Shown here piece by piece: positions 11,749 through 21,863 of a stretch of DNA of 64,000 nt. Numbering within the stretch: position 1 is the first letter of the stretch; every line of letters starts with the position of its first letter. The notes beneath the pieces are model-generated. The model was not told where the DNA came from. It saw nothing but the letters and a program-made list of their open reading frames with translations, and did no database searches. The position numbers and the translations under genes were made by a program. Location of the stretch: the NCBI GenBank assembly GCA_030268105.1, contig BSDZ01000003.1, forward strand, positions 4,030,001-4,094,000, written 5' to 3'. Origin of the DNA: Volvox africanus (taxonomy: Eukaryota > Chlorophyta > Chlorophyceae > Chlamydomonadales > Volvocaceae).

Positions 11749-12315
11749 ATATATTCAAGATCTATGCGGCCATGCATATGGGAACGAGGTCGTTGATAAA
11801 AGATTATTTGAACATCTAGCTGCTTCAAGAGTTGCAGGATATGGTGCGCATTCTTCAAAACCCACACTGACTGTGTTGCCTCATCAGACCCGAAGGCGTA
11901 CGAAAGGGGCGACTAGGCAAGGGCCGCAGGGTTTTGGGGCGCACCATGTAATGCCTATTATTGCGTGCAATGGTATAATATGTGCGCAGGCATAGATTCA
12001 TACATAATTGCCTTCGATGCTGATGATAATTTTTACCGTCGCGACCAGTAACTCATCATATGCAAACTAGAGTCCGATATCATGCAATTATTATATTGCA
12101 TAATTATCCTTTCACAGATATTTATTATTCGCGTGCCAATACATATGGCGGCCAAGTTACTCTCGTTGCTCCGTGATGGGATGGATCGCGACAGTAATGC
12201 GAACGATCATTCAATGTGGGATCGGTTGTATGCTGGCAAGTCATTCTACGACAACATAATCCATCATACCACTCCAAATTGGCATGGTGAATTATGCATC
12301 TAGGTGCAACATCTA

Positions 12316-12410
12316 GTGAACGGCACTTAGCATGCATTCCTAAGTGCATCATAAATACCAATTTATTGCATTTATGATGCACTTAGGAATGCATGCTAAG
12401 TGCCGTTCAC
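12316..12410. repeat. perfect 41-bp inverted repeat, 13-base loop
   Basis: The arm 12316-12356 (starting GTGAACGGCACTTAGCATGC) is the exact reverse complement of 12370-12410, separated by 12357-12369. Pairing stops abruptly outside the arms. It contains no open frame. A transcript would fold into a fully paired stem of small-RNA-precursor size; a short fold-back transposon is the alternative. Confidence 0.95.
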
Positions 12411-12789
12411 TCGTCGCAGGATGATAGTGAATGATGCTTTGTAATGCAGATGACAGATGAAGCGTAGGCAGGCCGTGGTAGAACACATGATTTGTTTTTG
12501 GTGTGATCACCAGCTGCGCCAGCTGCAATGGTATGTGGCAGACACTCTTTTTGGTGGGATTGGGTGCTTAAACAGACATGCCTCACTGACCTACTTAGCT
12601 AGTAGGTCACTTCACAGCTACTTTACTGTAGGCATATATAACAATGTGGTGAAGGTCTTCTGTTGGCGCTGGAAGTAGCTTTCAAAGATATTCCTAGAGC
12701 ACTTCTTCAGTGTCTATATGAAGATGGGGTGAAGCAGTTCTGGTGGTGGGATAAGATCAGATAAGACAAGTGCGTGGTATTGCAAAGAT

Positions 12790-13160
12790 AAGTACTTATC
12801 AAGTGATTTTCCTGATACTTCAGTTCTTACTTTGCCTGCCAAGTACAACTCGAAGCGGACCTCAAAGTGTGATTCAAAATGAGTGTATATGAAGTGCGAG
12901 GGTGAAGACAATACAAAGAATATGTGAAGTGGGGGTCCGTTCCATGAGTGTAACCTGTGCAAATGAAAGACGGAATCAAAGAAGTGATACTTTGAGATAC
13001 CGTGGAATGGACCCCTTTCGCACGTTCTTTGTATCTTCTTCAACGCCACACTTAGCATAGTACTCTCACACTTTGAGTCCAGCTTTGATTTGTACTTAGC
13101 AAGCTGTAAAGTAGAAAATGAAATGTTAGGAAAGGCACTTGAGAGAGAAGACCAAGTACC
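12790..13160. repeat. long imperfect inverted duplication (about 160-bp arms)
   Basis: The left arm, about 12790-12946, and the reverse complement of the right arm, about 13001-13160, align along their whole length with substitutions and small gaps. Landmarks in the same order are AAGTACTTA/AGGTACTTG, the CCTTTCCTAACA/TTTTCCTGATA segment, AAGTACAA, CTCAAAGTGTGA, ATACAAAGAA and GGGGTCCRTTCCAYG. The arms also agree in translation: plus AKYNSKRTSKCDSK against minus AKYKSKLDSKCES, and GGPFHE against RGPFHG. This indicates an inverted duplication of a once-coding segment. Weaker similarity may extend to about 12767 and 13190. Confidence 0.75.
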
Positions 13161-13614
13161 TAGCCGTGCATACTGTTGTATCACGGCTTGTTCATCATTG
13201 ATGGTCGATGTGACCCGTCGGTCGATGCGACCCGACAAGACAATCACTGACCCGTAATTGATGCTTACCGTGTACGGCATCCCTAACCAGTTTTGGTTTT
13301 ATAAACGGCATTGGCCCAATTCGCCTGATTCCAAGGTCCCTAAACGTGCGACTGTAGGCAACTATAATCTCGTTCATCAGTTCTTGGATTTGCACATTGT
13401 TCAATAACGTTCACGGCATGGATGCACTCGGTGTAGGAGCGACCAGGCCTGAATTCACTGAGTGAGCATCGTATCATTTCATCCTGAGTGCATTTGGTTT
13501 GTTGTTCTCAGTCCGTAGGCGAACCGGCTTAGGTGCGATGAAAGCGGGATCGCAATTTCTTTAAGTATGGCCTAGTAATTGGTTGATTCCACATATTGAA
13601 AACATTTGTATGAC

Positions 13615-16600
13615 ATGGCTGATCAAGCGCGCGTGGTCTTTCTTCTTGTGGATGGTATCGGCGATGTGTCGGTGCCCGAGTTCGAGGAAAGGACTCCGCT
13701 CGAGGTTGCCCACATCCCCCACTTAGATGCACTTGCAGGTGAGATAGATGGGATGGTTCCGTTATGAAAATTCCTTTCCGCGCTCTGTCCCAGCAACCAA
13801 GTCGTTTTCCCAACGGTCACCACCTCGATGTTGATCGGATGCTCGGACTCCCCTCGCCAGCGGAATCCTCCAACACAAATCCGTTATCTGCTATATAAAT
13901 ATACTAGGTTAGTTGGCAGCTTGGGAAATAACGTCGTCCGGATAGGCGGCTCTGTTGGCGCTGATATTTCGTGGATGCGCAGTAACCTTCGTCATTGTAT
14001 CTGCCACATCTATTAAAACTGTTCTCACCCAATAGAAACCCACATCCCCTGGTCCCCCACCAGCGGCTGGCCTAACCGGGCTTCTGGATCCTGTGGAGCC
14101 GGGGTTGGCGTGCGGGAGTGACACTGCGCACATGTCCATATTCGGATACGACCCAAGGATGTGAGTCCCCTTGAAGAATTGGCTACGAGGAGGGCTCAGT
14201 GCCAAAAAAGGAGAATACAGACCCGGCAGTCCTGGACACGCGTGGCTAAACCATTGCTCAGCTGTCTGGCAGCCAGGACGGAAAGGCGATAGCTCTTCCT
14301 TCATGTCATTGCCGGCGTTGGGCGCGTCGGAGGGAGAGGGGAGGAAATGTGCGCCATTATAGCGTATGCCACGACCACCATAGCCATAACCATAACCGCA
14401 GTGAACCGTTTTGCTGTATTGCTTCCACACCCTCGGCAGCTACTATCGGGGCCGGGGCGCTTTCGAGAGCATGGGGGCGGGTATCCCCATGTCTCCAGGG
14501 GACATCGCCTTCAAGTGCAACTTCGCCACGTTGGATCCCACCAGCGGCATCGTCGTGTCGCGCCGCGCGGATCGCAACTTTGAGCACGTGGGACCCATCC
14601 TGTGCCAGGCCCTGGACGGTGTGAGGGGGGGCCCGGGCATAGGCCATGGGTGCTGGGATCTCCAGTGCTCGGGGATATGTGGGCAGAGGGGCCGGGGAGG
14701 TGGTGGAGGTCATGTGGCGGCTGGGATTACCAGGAGGAGGGCCAGGGCACTGCGCTGCAGCCAACAGACACACGGAGCCACGCAAGAGGGTTGTGCTCGT
14801 ACCTGATAGGGGACGAAGAGCACCACCTTGCCTTGCAAGGCCGCCATCATCATCACCACCATCATTATCTTCTTCGTCATGTTTATAAGCTTTCCTGCAG
14901 CTTTTGTCTTGCTCCTTCAGGTCGTTGTGGCTCGCATGCCACTTCCTCGACTTATCTTCTGCACCCTCTCCTCCGCAGGCCTGCCCCTGCCCGGCTACCC
15001 GGAGCACTCGGTATCCGTCAAGTACGCCACGGAGCATCGCTGTGGGGTTGTGCTGCGGGGCCCGGGGCTGACGGATGCAGTGGGAGACACAGACCCCCTC
15101 AAGGACAACCTGCCTCTGAAGCGCTCCCTGCCGACGGACAACACACCGGAAGTGAGGCGACTGGAGGAAAGGACGGCTAAAAAAGAATGGCGACTGGGAA
15201 GGCGGTCACTGATTCCGCGATGGTATACCCGTACTTAAATGAACCTGAACCCGTGTCCCGCACCCCTGTATGCTTGGGGGCAGGGCAAGCTGCCCTTCCC
15301 AGGCTGTCTCGTGCGCTTATCAATGGAGTCACCCATTTCATCCTCGTTCCTTGTTCCAGGCTCGGAATGGAGTAAATGTTGGGACGTATTAAAGTAAATG
15401 CTGTGACGGTGTTGCTCCCCTGACATATCTGTTATGTCATTAGAGGCGATTGCCACCTGTCGCCTGCTCCAGGCGAGGTGCAACATTAGTTCGCACACCG
15501 ACCCATGAGTTTCTTGCTAGCATGTGTTTGTAGGGCGCGCATTTACTAGGAATGTATGTTCATCGTGTTTTCTGCAGGTTGGGACGCGCAGGATAAACCA
15601 TTATGGTTACTGTGACCATCACGACCACGACCACTATCATTCCTTACCTCGCTAACTCCTGTAGGTCTCATCCATCATGCAAGCCACGTCCTCCTCTGAC
15701 CTTTCTTCAATTCCGTGCCTCCCCTCTTCAGATTAAATTCATTTTTGTATTCTCTCCAACGCGCTCCACCAAACAGGCGAAGTTTACGTGCGGATTAGTG
15801 AACGCACTCAGTGAAGCATTCCGTGTTGTCCTGGAGTCTCACCCCATCAACCAACACCGCGCCGCCGAGGGCTTAACGGTGGCCAATGTGGTGCTATTGA
15901 GGGGCTGCGGCAGCCGCATTCGTGTACCATCCTTTCAGGAGCAACACGGCATGCGGCCCTGCCTTGTGGCGCCGACCAAGATCATTGCGGGTGAGTGGCT
16001 GGGTCGCGCATCAGCGACTGGGATGCAGCTGTGCGCTGGCGGGGGTGGGGCGGACGAACAACAGCTTTCGTGGAGAGATACTGTGGAGTATCAAGCAGCA
16101 AAGGGAATCTGCCAGCGTCTTCGCGTTATCCTGTTTACCACAAGGTATGGGCGATTGCCGTAGATGCTGGTCCCAAAGTGGCCGTCGGCGGGGGGGGCTG
16201 CAGCTTCACTCAGTGTAGTTCGAGCAGTCGATGAAGGCCCACATCCTTTGTTGCATTCACCTGCGCCCCAACGCCCGACTGGGCCCCGCTTCCCACTGGG
16301 CCCCAGGGCTGGGAATGTCGTTCGATATTGACGCGCTGGACGCCCCGGGGGCCACCGGCTCGTATGACAGCATGTTCCACGCCAAAGTGGAGACAATTTG
16401 CGACGCGGTCACGGGATGTTACCGCGACCCGGCAGAAGGCGCCAGGGAGCAGCAGCAGCAGCAGCAACAGCAGGGGATGCAAGGACAAAGCAGTGCTGCA
16501 GGGAATTCCAAGGCGTTGGGGGACGCCGACCCGTTCCATTTGGCAGCCGGGCCTGGTGGAGAGGGGAGCCCTGGCGCAGGGGCCGTTGCTGGTAATGGCG

Positions 16601-18525
16601 GCGGCAATGACGACGGCAGCTACCAGTTCGGTTTCGTGCACGTTAAGGCTGTGGATGACACGGGGCATGACCGCATGCTCCAGAATAAGGCGAGTGGCGG
16701 GGCTAGGGGGAAATCTGGCTCCTGGGAAGTTAGATGAGGCTCGTCAGGTGGGCTAAACAGCTCTTTCTGGGTGGCTGGGCACCCAGGGCACCGGTGTCGT
16801 GTTGGCAGGGGCGCACTCTTAGCTGCTCTTGTGATAGCAACCGAACGTCAGCTGCTCTTGTGATAGCAACCGAACGCCGTCTCCGAGCTTGGACTGAGCC
16901 CCTTGGAAGCTCCGCTTTACAACATGCCAATATGCCCAAGCATCACACTAGCCAAACGAAGTGCAATCGGAGTAAGCAACATTAACATCCGGACGGATAC
17001 ACACCTACATATATATATATATATATATATACATTATATGTTTGTTCACACAATATAATATTATGTATATTATAATGTGTGAACAAACCTCATTCCGCAC
17101 GCCGAAAATTCCGATCCTGACTCTCAGACACATTGCCCCATCTCAGCGGGCCTCCGTTCCTCGGCACCTGACACACTTGTGCCGGCACTGGCACTGGCGT
17201 TTGCACTGGAACGGGCTGCAGGTCCGCTTTCTTGAGGTAGTGGATCGGATGGTTGCCCAAATGCTGCGCCGTCTGTGGGAGGCGGAGGCGGCGGGGCGAG
17301 GGCGGTACCTGCTGGTCCTGACGGGGGATCACTCCACTCCCGTGCTGTTCGGAGACCACTCCAACGAGCCCGTGCCCTTCGCCATCGCCAGCGTGCGCTT
17401 CGCAGTCGAGGTGGGTGTATTGCCAACGCAGGGGATGTCTTGGCTTGATTCTGAAGACCGCGTTGATTTGGGTACGCGGCGGTAGTAAGGCTATTTGCAT
17501 CATGTTTAAGGGCCTTGAGGGGGAAGGATGATGATCAGGGGGAGTAGGAGCTGCACCACTGCTCTGAGGTGCAGGTTAATGTCTGCATATGCCAGGCGTA
17601 CTGGCGAGAGTGAGAGGGTCTGCTCGGATCAGCGGACGTTGACCTCATGCCAACCCTTATGGGATGTCCTATCTCATGCGTCGGCATAAGGCGGTTGCGG
17701 ACGCAGGCGCATATGTGAACGATTCCAATGCCACGTGCCCTTACCGCAGTCCCAAGTCCCGTGGGTCGATCTCCGTGCCCGGTGTTAGTACCAACCCGTT
17801 ATAGTTAAGACGGCGCAAGGCCCGCATGAGCACACGTCATGGTGAAATAGGTCCCATCAAGCCCCCCTTTGAGTTGTCACGGCGACCTCCCAACCGTCTC
17901 TCCTGCTGCTAACGGAACCGGCGCTCGATATGCGCGGCACACTGCTGCCGCAACGGCCACTGGTGCGCCCGCTTGAGTCTTACCGTTCAACCTGACATCC
18001 AGTGACGTGTGCACCAACAACCCCGGCGGCCACAGGCCCTCGGAGGCCCTGCCTACATCCGAAGTGTCCCTCTGGGCCCTATCCCGTTGCCGGATGTGAA
18101 GAACCCACCCTCCTCGGCGGAGCTGTGCAAGCAGGTACATGCTTGGTTTTAACACGTCCCTCAGATGGTACATTTTCACCTGATCCTTATCTCGTACCTC
18201 ATCCTGCTGACTCTGTAAAAATCAACATCATCTCGGCCTTACCCCCTCTAGCTGTTTTTCCAGACCTGACTGTTCGCTCCTGGCGCAGGCTGCATTCAAA
18301 GACGCGCGTCGGAAGGCTGCCTGGGCCGGCCGGCCTTGGGACCCCGCTATGCCGGCTGAGGTGTTCGGGCCCTGGAGGGAGCCATGGCCACAGGCGGTGC
18401 GAGGCGACCCAGTGCGAGCTTTCGACGAGGTGTCGGTGGCGCGGGGTGCGCTAGGCCGCTTCCCAGGATCGCAAGTCATGGGGCTGGTGAAGCAGTTTGC
18501 CGGGGTGCCGGTTAAGGCTACGTAA
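13615..18525 (+). CDS. cofactor-independent phosphoglycerate mutase, archaeal type
   Basis: Interconverts 3- and 2-phosphoglycerate (glycolysis) without 2,3-bisphosphoglycerate; alkaline-phosphatase superfamily, metal-dependent. Nine exons keep frame for about 564 residues: 13615-13738, 14064-14160, 14440-14618, 14979-15151, 15777-15990, 16307-16689, 17222-17410, 18036-18134, 18289-18525. Visible motifs are VFLLVDGIGD (first metal Asp), CGSDTAHMSIFGYDPR (nucleophile Ser), FVHVKAVDDTGHD and LTGDHSTPV (metal sites). The C-terminus has ALGRFPGSQVMGLVKQFA. Exon 6 carries a glutamine/glycine-rich insert between the catalytic strands, which helps explain a length above the roughly 400 residues of archaeal enzymes. 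The fit is to the ApgM family, also known in plants, not the plant major iPGAM. The start follows AT-rich sequence with no earlier in-frame ATG before a stop. The intron after exon 6 begins GC. Confidence 0.93.
17009..17031. repeat. (AT)n microsatellite
   Basis: An uninterrupted AT run of 23 bases in a phosphoglycerate mutase intron, directly before a hairpin. Confidence 0.95.
17040..17088. repeat. intronic inverted repeat (hairpin)
   Basis: GTTTGTTCACACA (17040-17052) pairs with 17076-17088. After one mismatch, TATAATAT (17054-17061) pairs with 17067-17074. The loop is 5 bases. Confidence 0.9.
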
Positions 18526-18574
18526 TGCGGCAGAGCCTGCACAGTTTTACCGCGAAGCGACACAGGCCGCTTGA

Positions 18575-18579
18575 TGTAA
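18575..18579 (+). promoter_or_regulatory. TGTAA polyadenylation signal
   Basis: TGTAA 50 bases after the phosphoglycerate mutase stop, in the position expected for the chlorophyte signal. Confidence 0.55.
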
Positions 18580-19910
18580 TATCAGGCTGTGCGCGTGAGT
18601 GTGTGTGCGTGCGTGTGAACTGTACCATGAAAAATTGCAATTGGCGGAGGCTTGCAGGGACAACACCAGCCGCAGCGTATCCTTTCTTCGCTGGCAGGTC
18701 GCTGTGAGCCTGACTTCAATCTGCGCCTAGAATTCTGTCATCCAATCAGCATCAGCCGTGCAGCTTATACTTCCTCTCCCACGGGATCAGTAATGAGCTC
18801 CACGTATATCCAAGCTGTAAATAGTGACAAGACATATACATAGTCGCCTAAATATGGCAACTAGGGACCCTAACGACGCGCTTAGAAAACTGTCACCAGG
18901 GTAATTCCTGCGGCACAGCAGCTATGCCCGTTGACATGCCGTTTGTTGCAAGGCTGGAGGAGCACACCCAAGGCTAATGGCCAGTCGCCTGCGACACAGA
19001 CAGCAGCAGACACTCGGGTTGTGAAAGGAGATTACTAGGATAGAACGTAATCTCCTAAACATTACTGATATGTGGCATGTGATTAAGGAAGATGGCTTGT
19101 GGCGAACCCCGCTGCACACAAAAGATGGCGAAGAGGGAAACTAGGGATGACGCCTGAGTGAAATGCACACTAGCGTCGAAAGCAACCCCCATTCATCCTG
19201 CTTCACTCCAGCACAGAACAAACAATTATATTGCCGAATCAGCGGTAATATGACGACGACATCTCAATAATCCCTGCTACACCGCACCAGGCAGAGTATG
19301 AAGATTACATGATGTCCGCAACGCGACCTTGACACCATATGCTTCAAATAGAAAAATGACAACTAATGCAGTATGCAACATATATGCGGGTTCTCTTGGC
19401 GTTTTAATTATTCGCGCCATCATCCAGATCCAAATCCCAGAGGTTTGCATGCTCAGAAGCAACACTTTTGTTGACGTTTGAACCTGACCCACATACGACG
19501 CCGACATCGGCCCCCAAGTGGCGCATCTGCTGCTCGCCTCAGTGTCTATCACGGATTTTAGCACAGACACGAAGATATTCGTGATTGCCAAATAATAAAT
19601 GCGATATGCCTCGTGCAAGGATTAGCAGAGCCATTTCCCACTGTGCTACGAGAGCATATCTATCTGTCTATTTATTTTTGCACCCTGCCATGAATACCCA
19701 ACCCGGTTAGGAGCAGTCTGAAAAGATTAATGGAAGATGGTCGGTGACACCGACAAATTATTCGTGCTCGAGCCCCAGGTGTTGCAACCCAGCAAGCCGA
19801 GATGCGCAGGTAACGAACCCCGCATCAACGATATAACAGCGCGGGCGTTTCATGCAATTTCCCCGATGGAGTTTCTATCACAGGGGAATATGCATCGGGA
19901 GCCGACTCCT
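18580..19910. other. convergent 3' spacer
   Basis: Lies between two convergent genes. No coding signal. A 10-bp inverted repeat (AGGAGATTAC 19026-19035, partner 19047-19056) is present. Confidence 0.5.
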
Positions 19911-21441
19911 TCAGATGTAGGACACCTTCATGAGGTCAATAAACTCGGCGAACGAGATGGTCCCGTCCATGTCCTGCATGCACAGGTGTCAAGGAAAAGG
20001 CAGTGTGCTTGGCGCCAGATCTTCCCAGAACACAACACCTGTCAGCTAGATGCGTCTTATTGAGGTCTGCGCGTAAGATCACCATCGTAGCTGCTGCCTT
20101 TCCGACGATGCGAACAAAGGGCCTAAGCCGAGCGTATCTCCGCCAAAGTACTGGTACGGCCCCACATATACCTTGTCAGTGTTCCTGAACAGCTCCTCCA
20201 CTTCTGATTCATCATATCCAAGCGCCGCCGATGTCGCAACCAGCTCCTGTAAGTGATAATGATAAGCCAGCATGGGTGAGATGGATAGATTGAAGCATGA
20301 AGGTAGGGTATTAACCTAGCACCTGCCTGCGTAAATACAGCTTCGGCAGCTGAATCATGCCAGCTGAACCATGCAGACTGCGACAATAATCCGCACGCGC
20401 CTCAGTAAACTTTTCAGCGTGTCCTCCCACCTGGACTTCGATTACGCCGTCGCGGTTATTATCAAATCGTTCGAACATTTTGGCGATCTCTCTGAGCTGC
20501 TGCGGGGTTGGCTCGAACATTGGTTCCGGCTGCTCTTCACGGGGTGTTCGCTTCACCCAGGCCAGCATGGCCTTGTGCTCCCGGTCATTGGCGTACGGGT
20601 AGATGCTGCGCAGGTACTCATTGAACGTGAGCACACAGTTCTTGTTCATATCAACACTCTGCGGAGTAGAGGCATGGAGCAGGGGATCAAGTTAGTATGG
20701 TTGGGAGGCACGGGAAACAGGCAGGCTTGCCGGCAGCCATCAGGGATGCTTAATATGCAACCATGACATCTAGGGGCCAACGTGCATGGTGAGGTTGGAG
20801 AAAACTTGGAGCAACATATTCCGCACCCTGAAAGTCGACAGTGCGCCTTGTCGCAGGTAGCATCCCTGGAGCGCAGTAATCAGCTCATTTGCAGTTACGC
20901 GACCATCATTATCCTGTAATTTCAAAAGGGTTGTCCATGCATAACACCTTGTGAGATAACGTTGTTAAAAGGTTACGCGCCCTCGCAGTTGAGACGAAGC
21001 ACACACTGCAGGAACCCGGTTCTGCCGTAAGACCTTTTTTCTCATAAGAAACATACTAAGCTCCACATTACCTCTCAAATGTAAGTTCCTAAGCGCTAAC
21101 CCAACGAAGGGCGGGAATCCACCCCGCAGTTCTCCGACCTGTACGCACAATGCTGACCTACTCACCAAATCATGTGAATCAAACAAATCCTTCAGCTTCA
21201 AAACGTCTGAGCGACTGTACGGATTTGACAGAAAAAAGTAAGCACAAACTGCACCTGCGAGTGAAGACGTAGGCAATCATTCACACAGTAGACAGCAATC
21301 ACCTGTATTTTGAACCTTCTCCCAAGCGCTTCTTTTTAGCAATAGGGACCTGTGAATACCACACAAGAGACAATTCCACCTCATGCATGGTAAGCAGCAT
21401 CCCACAACACACTTCTCCCAGGAGCTTACCGCGGCTGTCAT
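19911..21441 (-). CDS. four-EF-hand calcium-binding protein
   Basis: Seven exons (21430-21441, 21303-21349, 21166-21214, 20782-20913, 20431-20658, 20172-20246, 19911-19973) total 606 bases, 201 residues plus stop, all in frame. The N-terminus is basic (MTAAVPIAKKKRLGEG). EF loops are DLDNDGRVTANE (canonical, about residues 36-47), DMNKNCVLTFNE (non-canonical: Asn at 3 and 5, Cys where Gly is usual), DNNRDGVIEVQE (canonical), and DKDMDGTISFAE (canonical), the last near the C-terminus. Introns cut three of the loops or their flanks. Longer than calmodulin (about 149) and with no kinase or membrane part visible, so calmodulin-like or flagellar EF-hand protein is possible; a specific role cannot be assigned. 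Confidence 0.9.
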
Positions 21442-21863
21442 ATTATATAATTGCGTCTGTACAAAACGTTTTTGGCTAGGTAAGTAAGTTACAAGTGAAC
21501 CTGTCCCCGGTCAAATGAAATCTAGGACAATTCAATGCAATCCTACTTATCAAGCTAAACGTTAAAAGTTAGGTACAAAGTTTTCGCCCGGTCAATCATG
21601 TCGTACTGAACGCGTCGTACCTGTCCTCGACCGACGGAGTAACGCTCCCCCATCGTTATGAATTGTCATAGGCAATCATCAGGATTAGTTCTGGTGTTTT
21701 GATGTCACTTTTTCGACAGGAAGAGTAGCTTGGGCGTTAGGACGTGTTGGCCGCCTCAAGACTGTTATAAAGCCGTGTATTTTCCTCACGACCTCTTGTC
21801 TTAACACGGAATATCTCGCATGGTACAAGAGCCTGTTCGGCTTGAGCCGGAGCTGGCGCCAGC
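21442..21863. promoter_or_regulatory. divergent promoter region
   Basis: 422 bases separate the EF-hand start (minus) from the TBL1 start (plus), so it must hold both 5' UTRs and promoters. No specific box is identified. Confidence 0.5.

Larger units (their letters stand above)
11749..13614. other. AT-rich spacer carrying two hairpins
   Basis: There is no confident gene. The stretch holds a perfect 41-bp hairpin and a long imperfect inverted duplication (listed separately). A minus-strand open frame of 188 codons (12714-13280) spans the latter and is probably derived from the duplicated sequence. Confidence 0.5.
16690..17221 (+). other. intron with GC-AG ends, tandem duplication and hairpin
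   Basis: The frame requires exon 6 to end AATAAG and exon 7 to begin GTCCGC, so the donor is GCGAGT, a GC-AG intron. A 27-base unit (AGCTGCTCTTGTGATAGCAA and on) occurs at 16821-16847 and again at 16850-16876. An (AT)n run is at 17009-17031. A 22-base inverted repeat with one mismatch lies at 17040-17061/17067-17088 with a 5-base loop. Confidence 0.8.

Noticed and set aside
12714..13280. A 188-codon minus-strand open frame
   Set aside because: It runs through both arms and the loop of the long inverted duplication, so it is more simply a by-product of that structure than a gene.
14357..15037. A 226-codon minus-strand frame opposite the phosphoglycerate mutase exons
   Set aside because: Antisense shadow of exons 3 and 4, whose plus-strand translation matches a known enzyme family.
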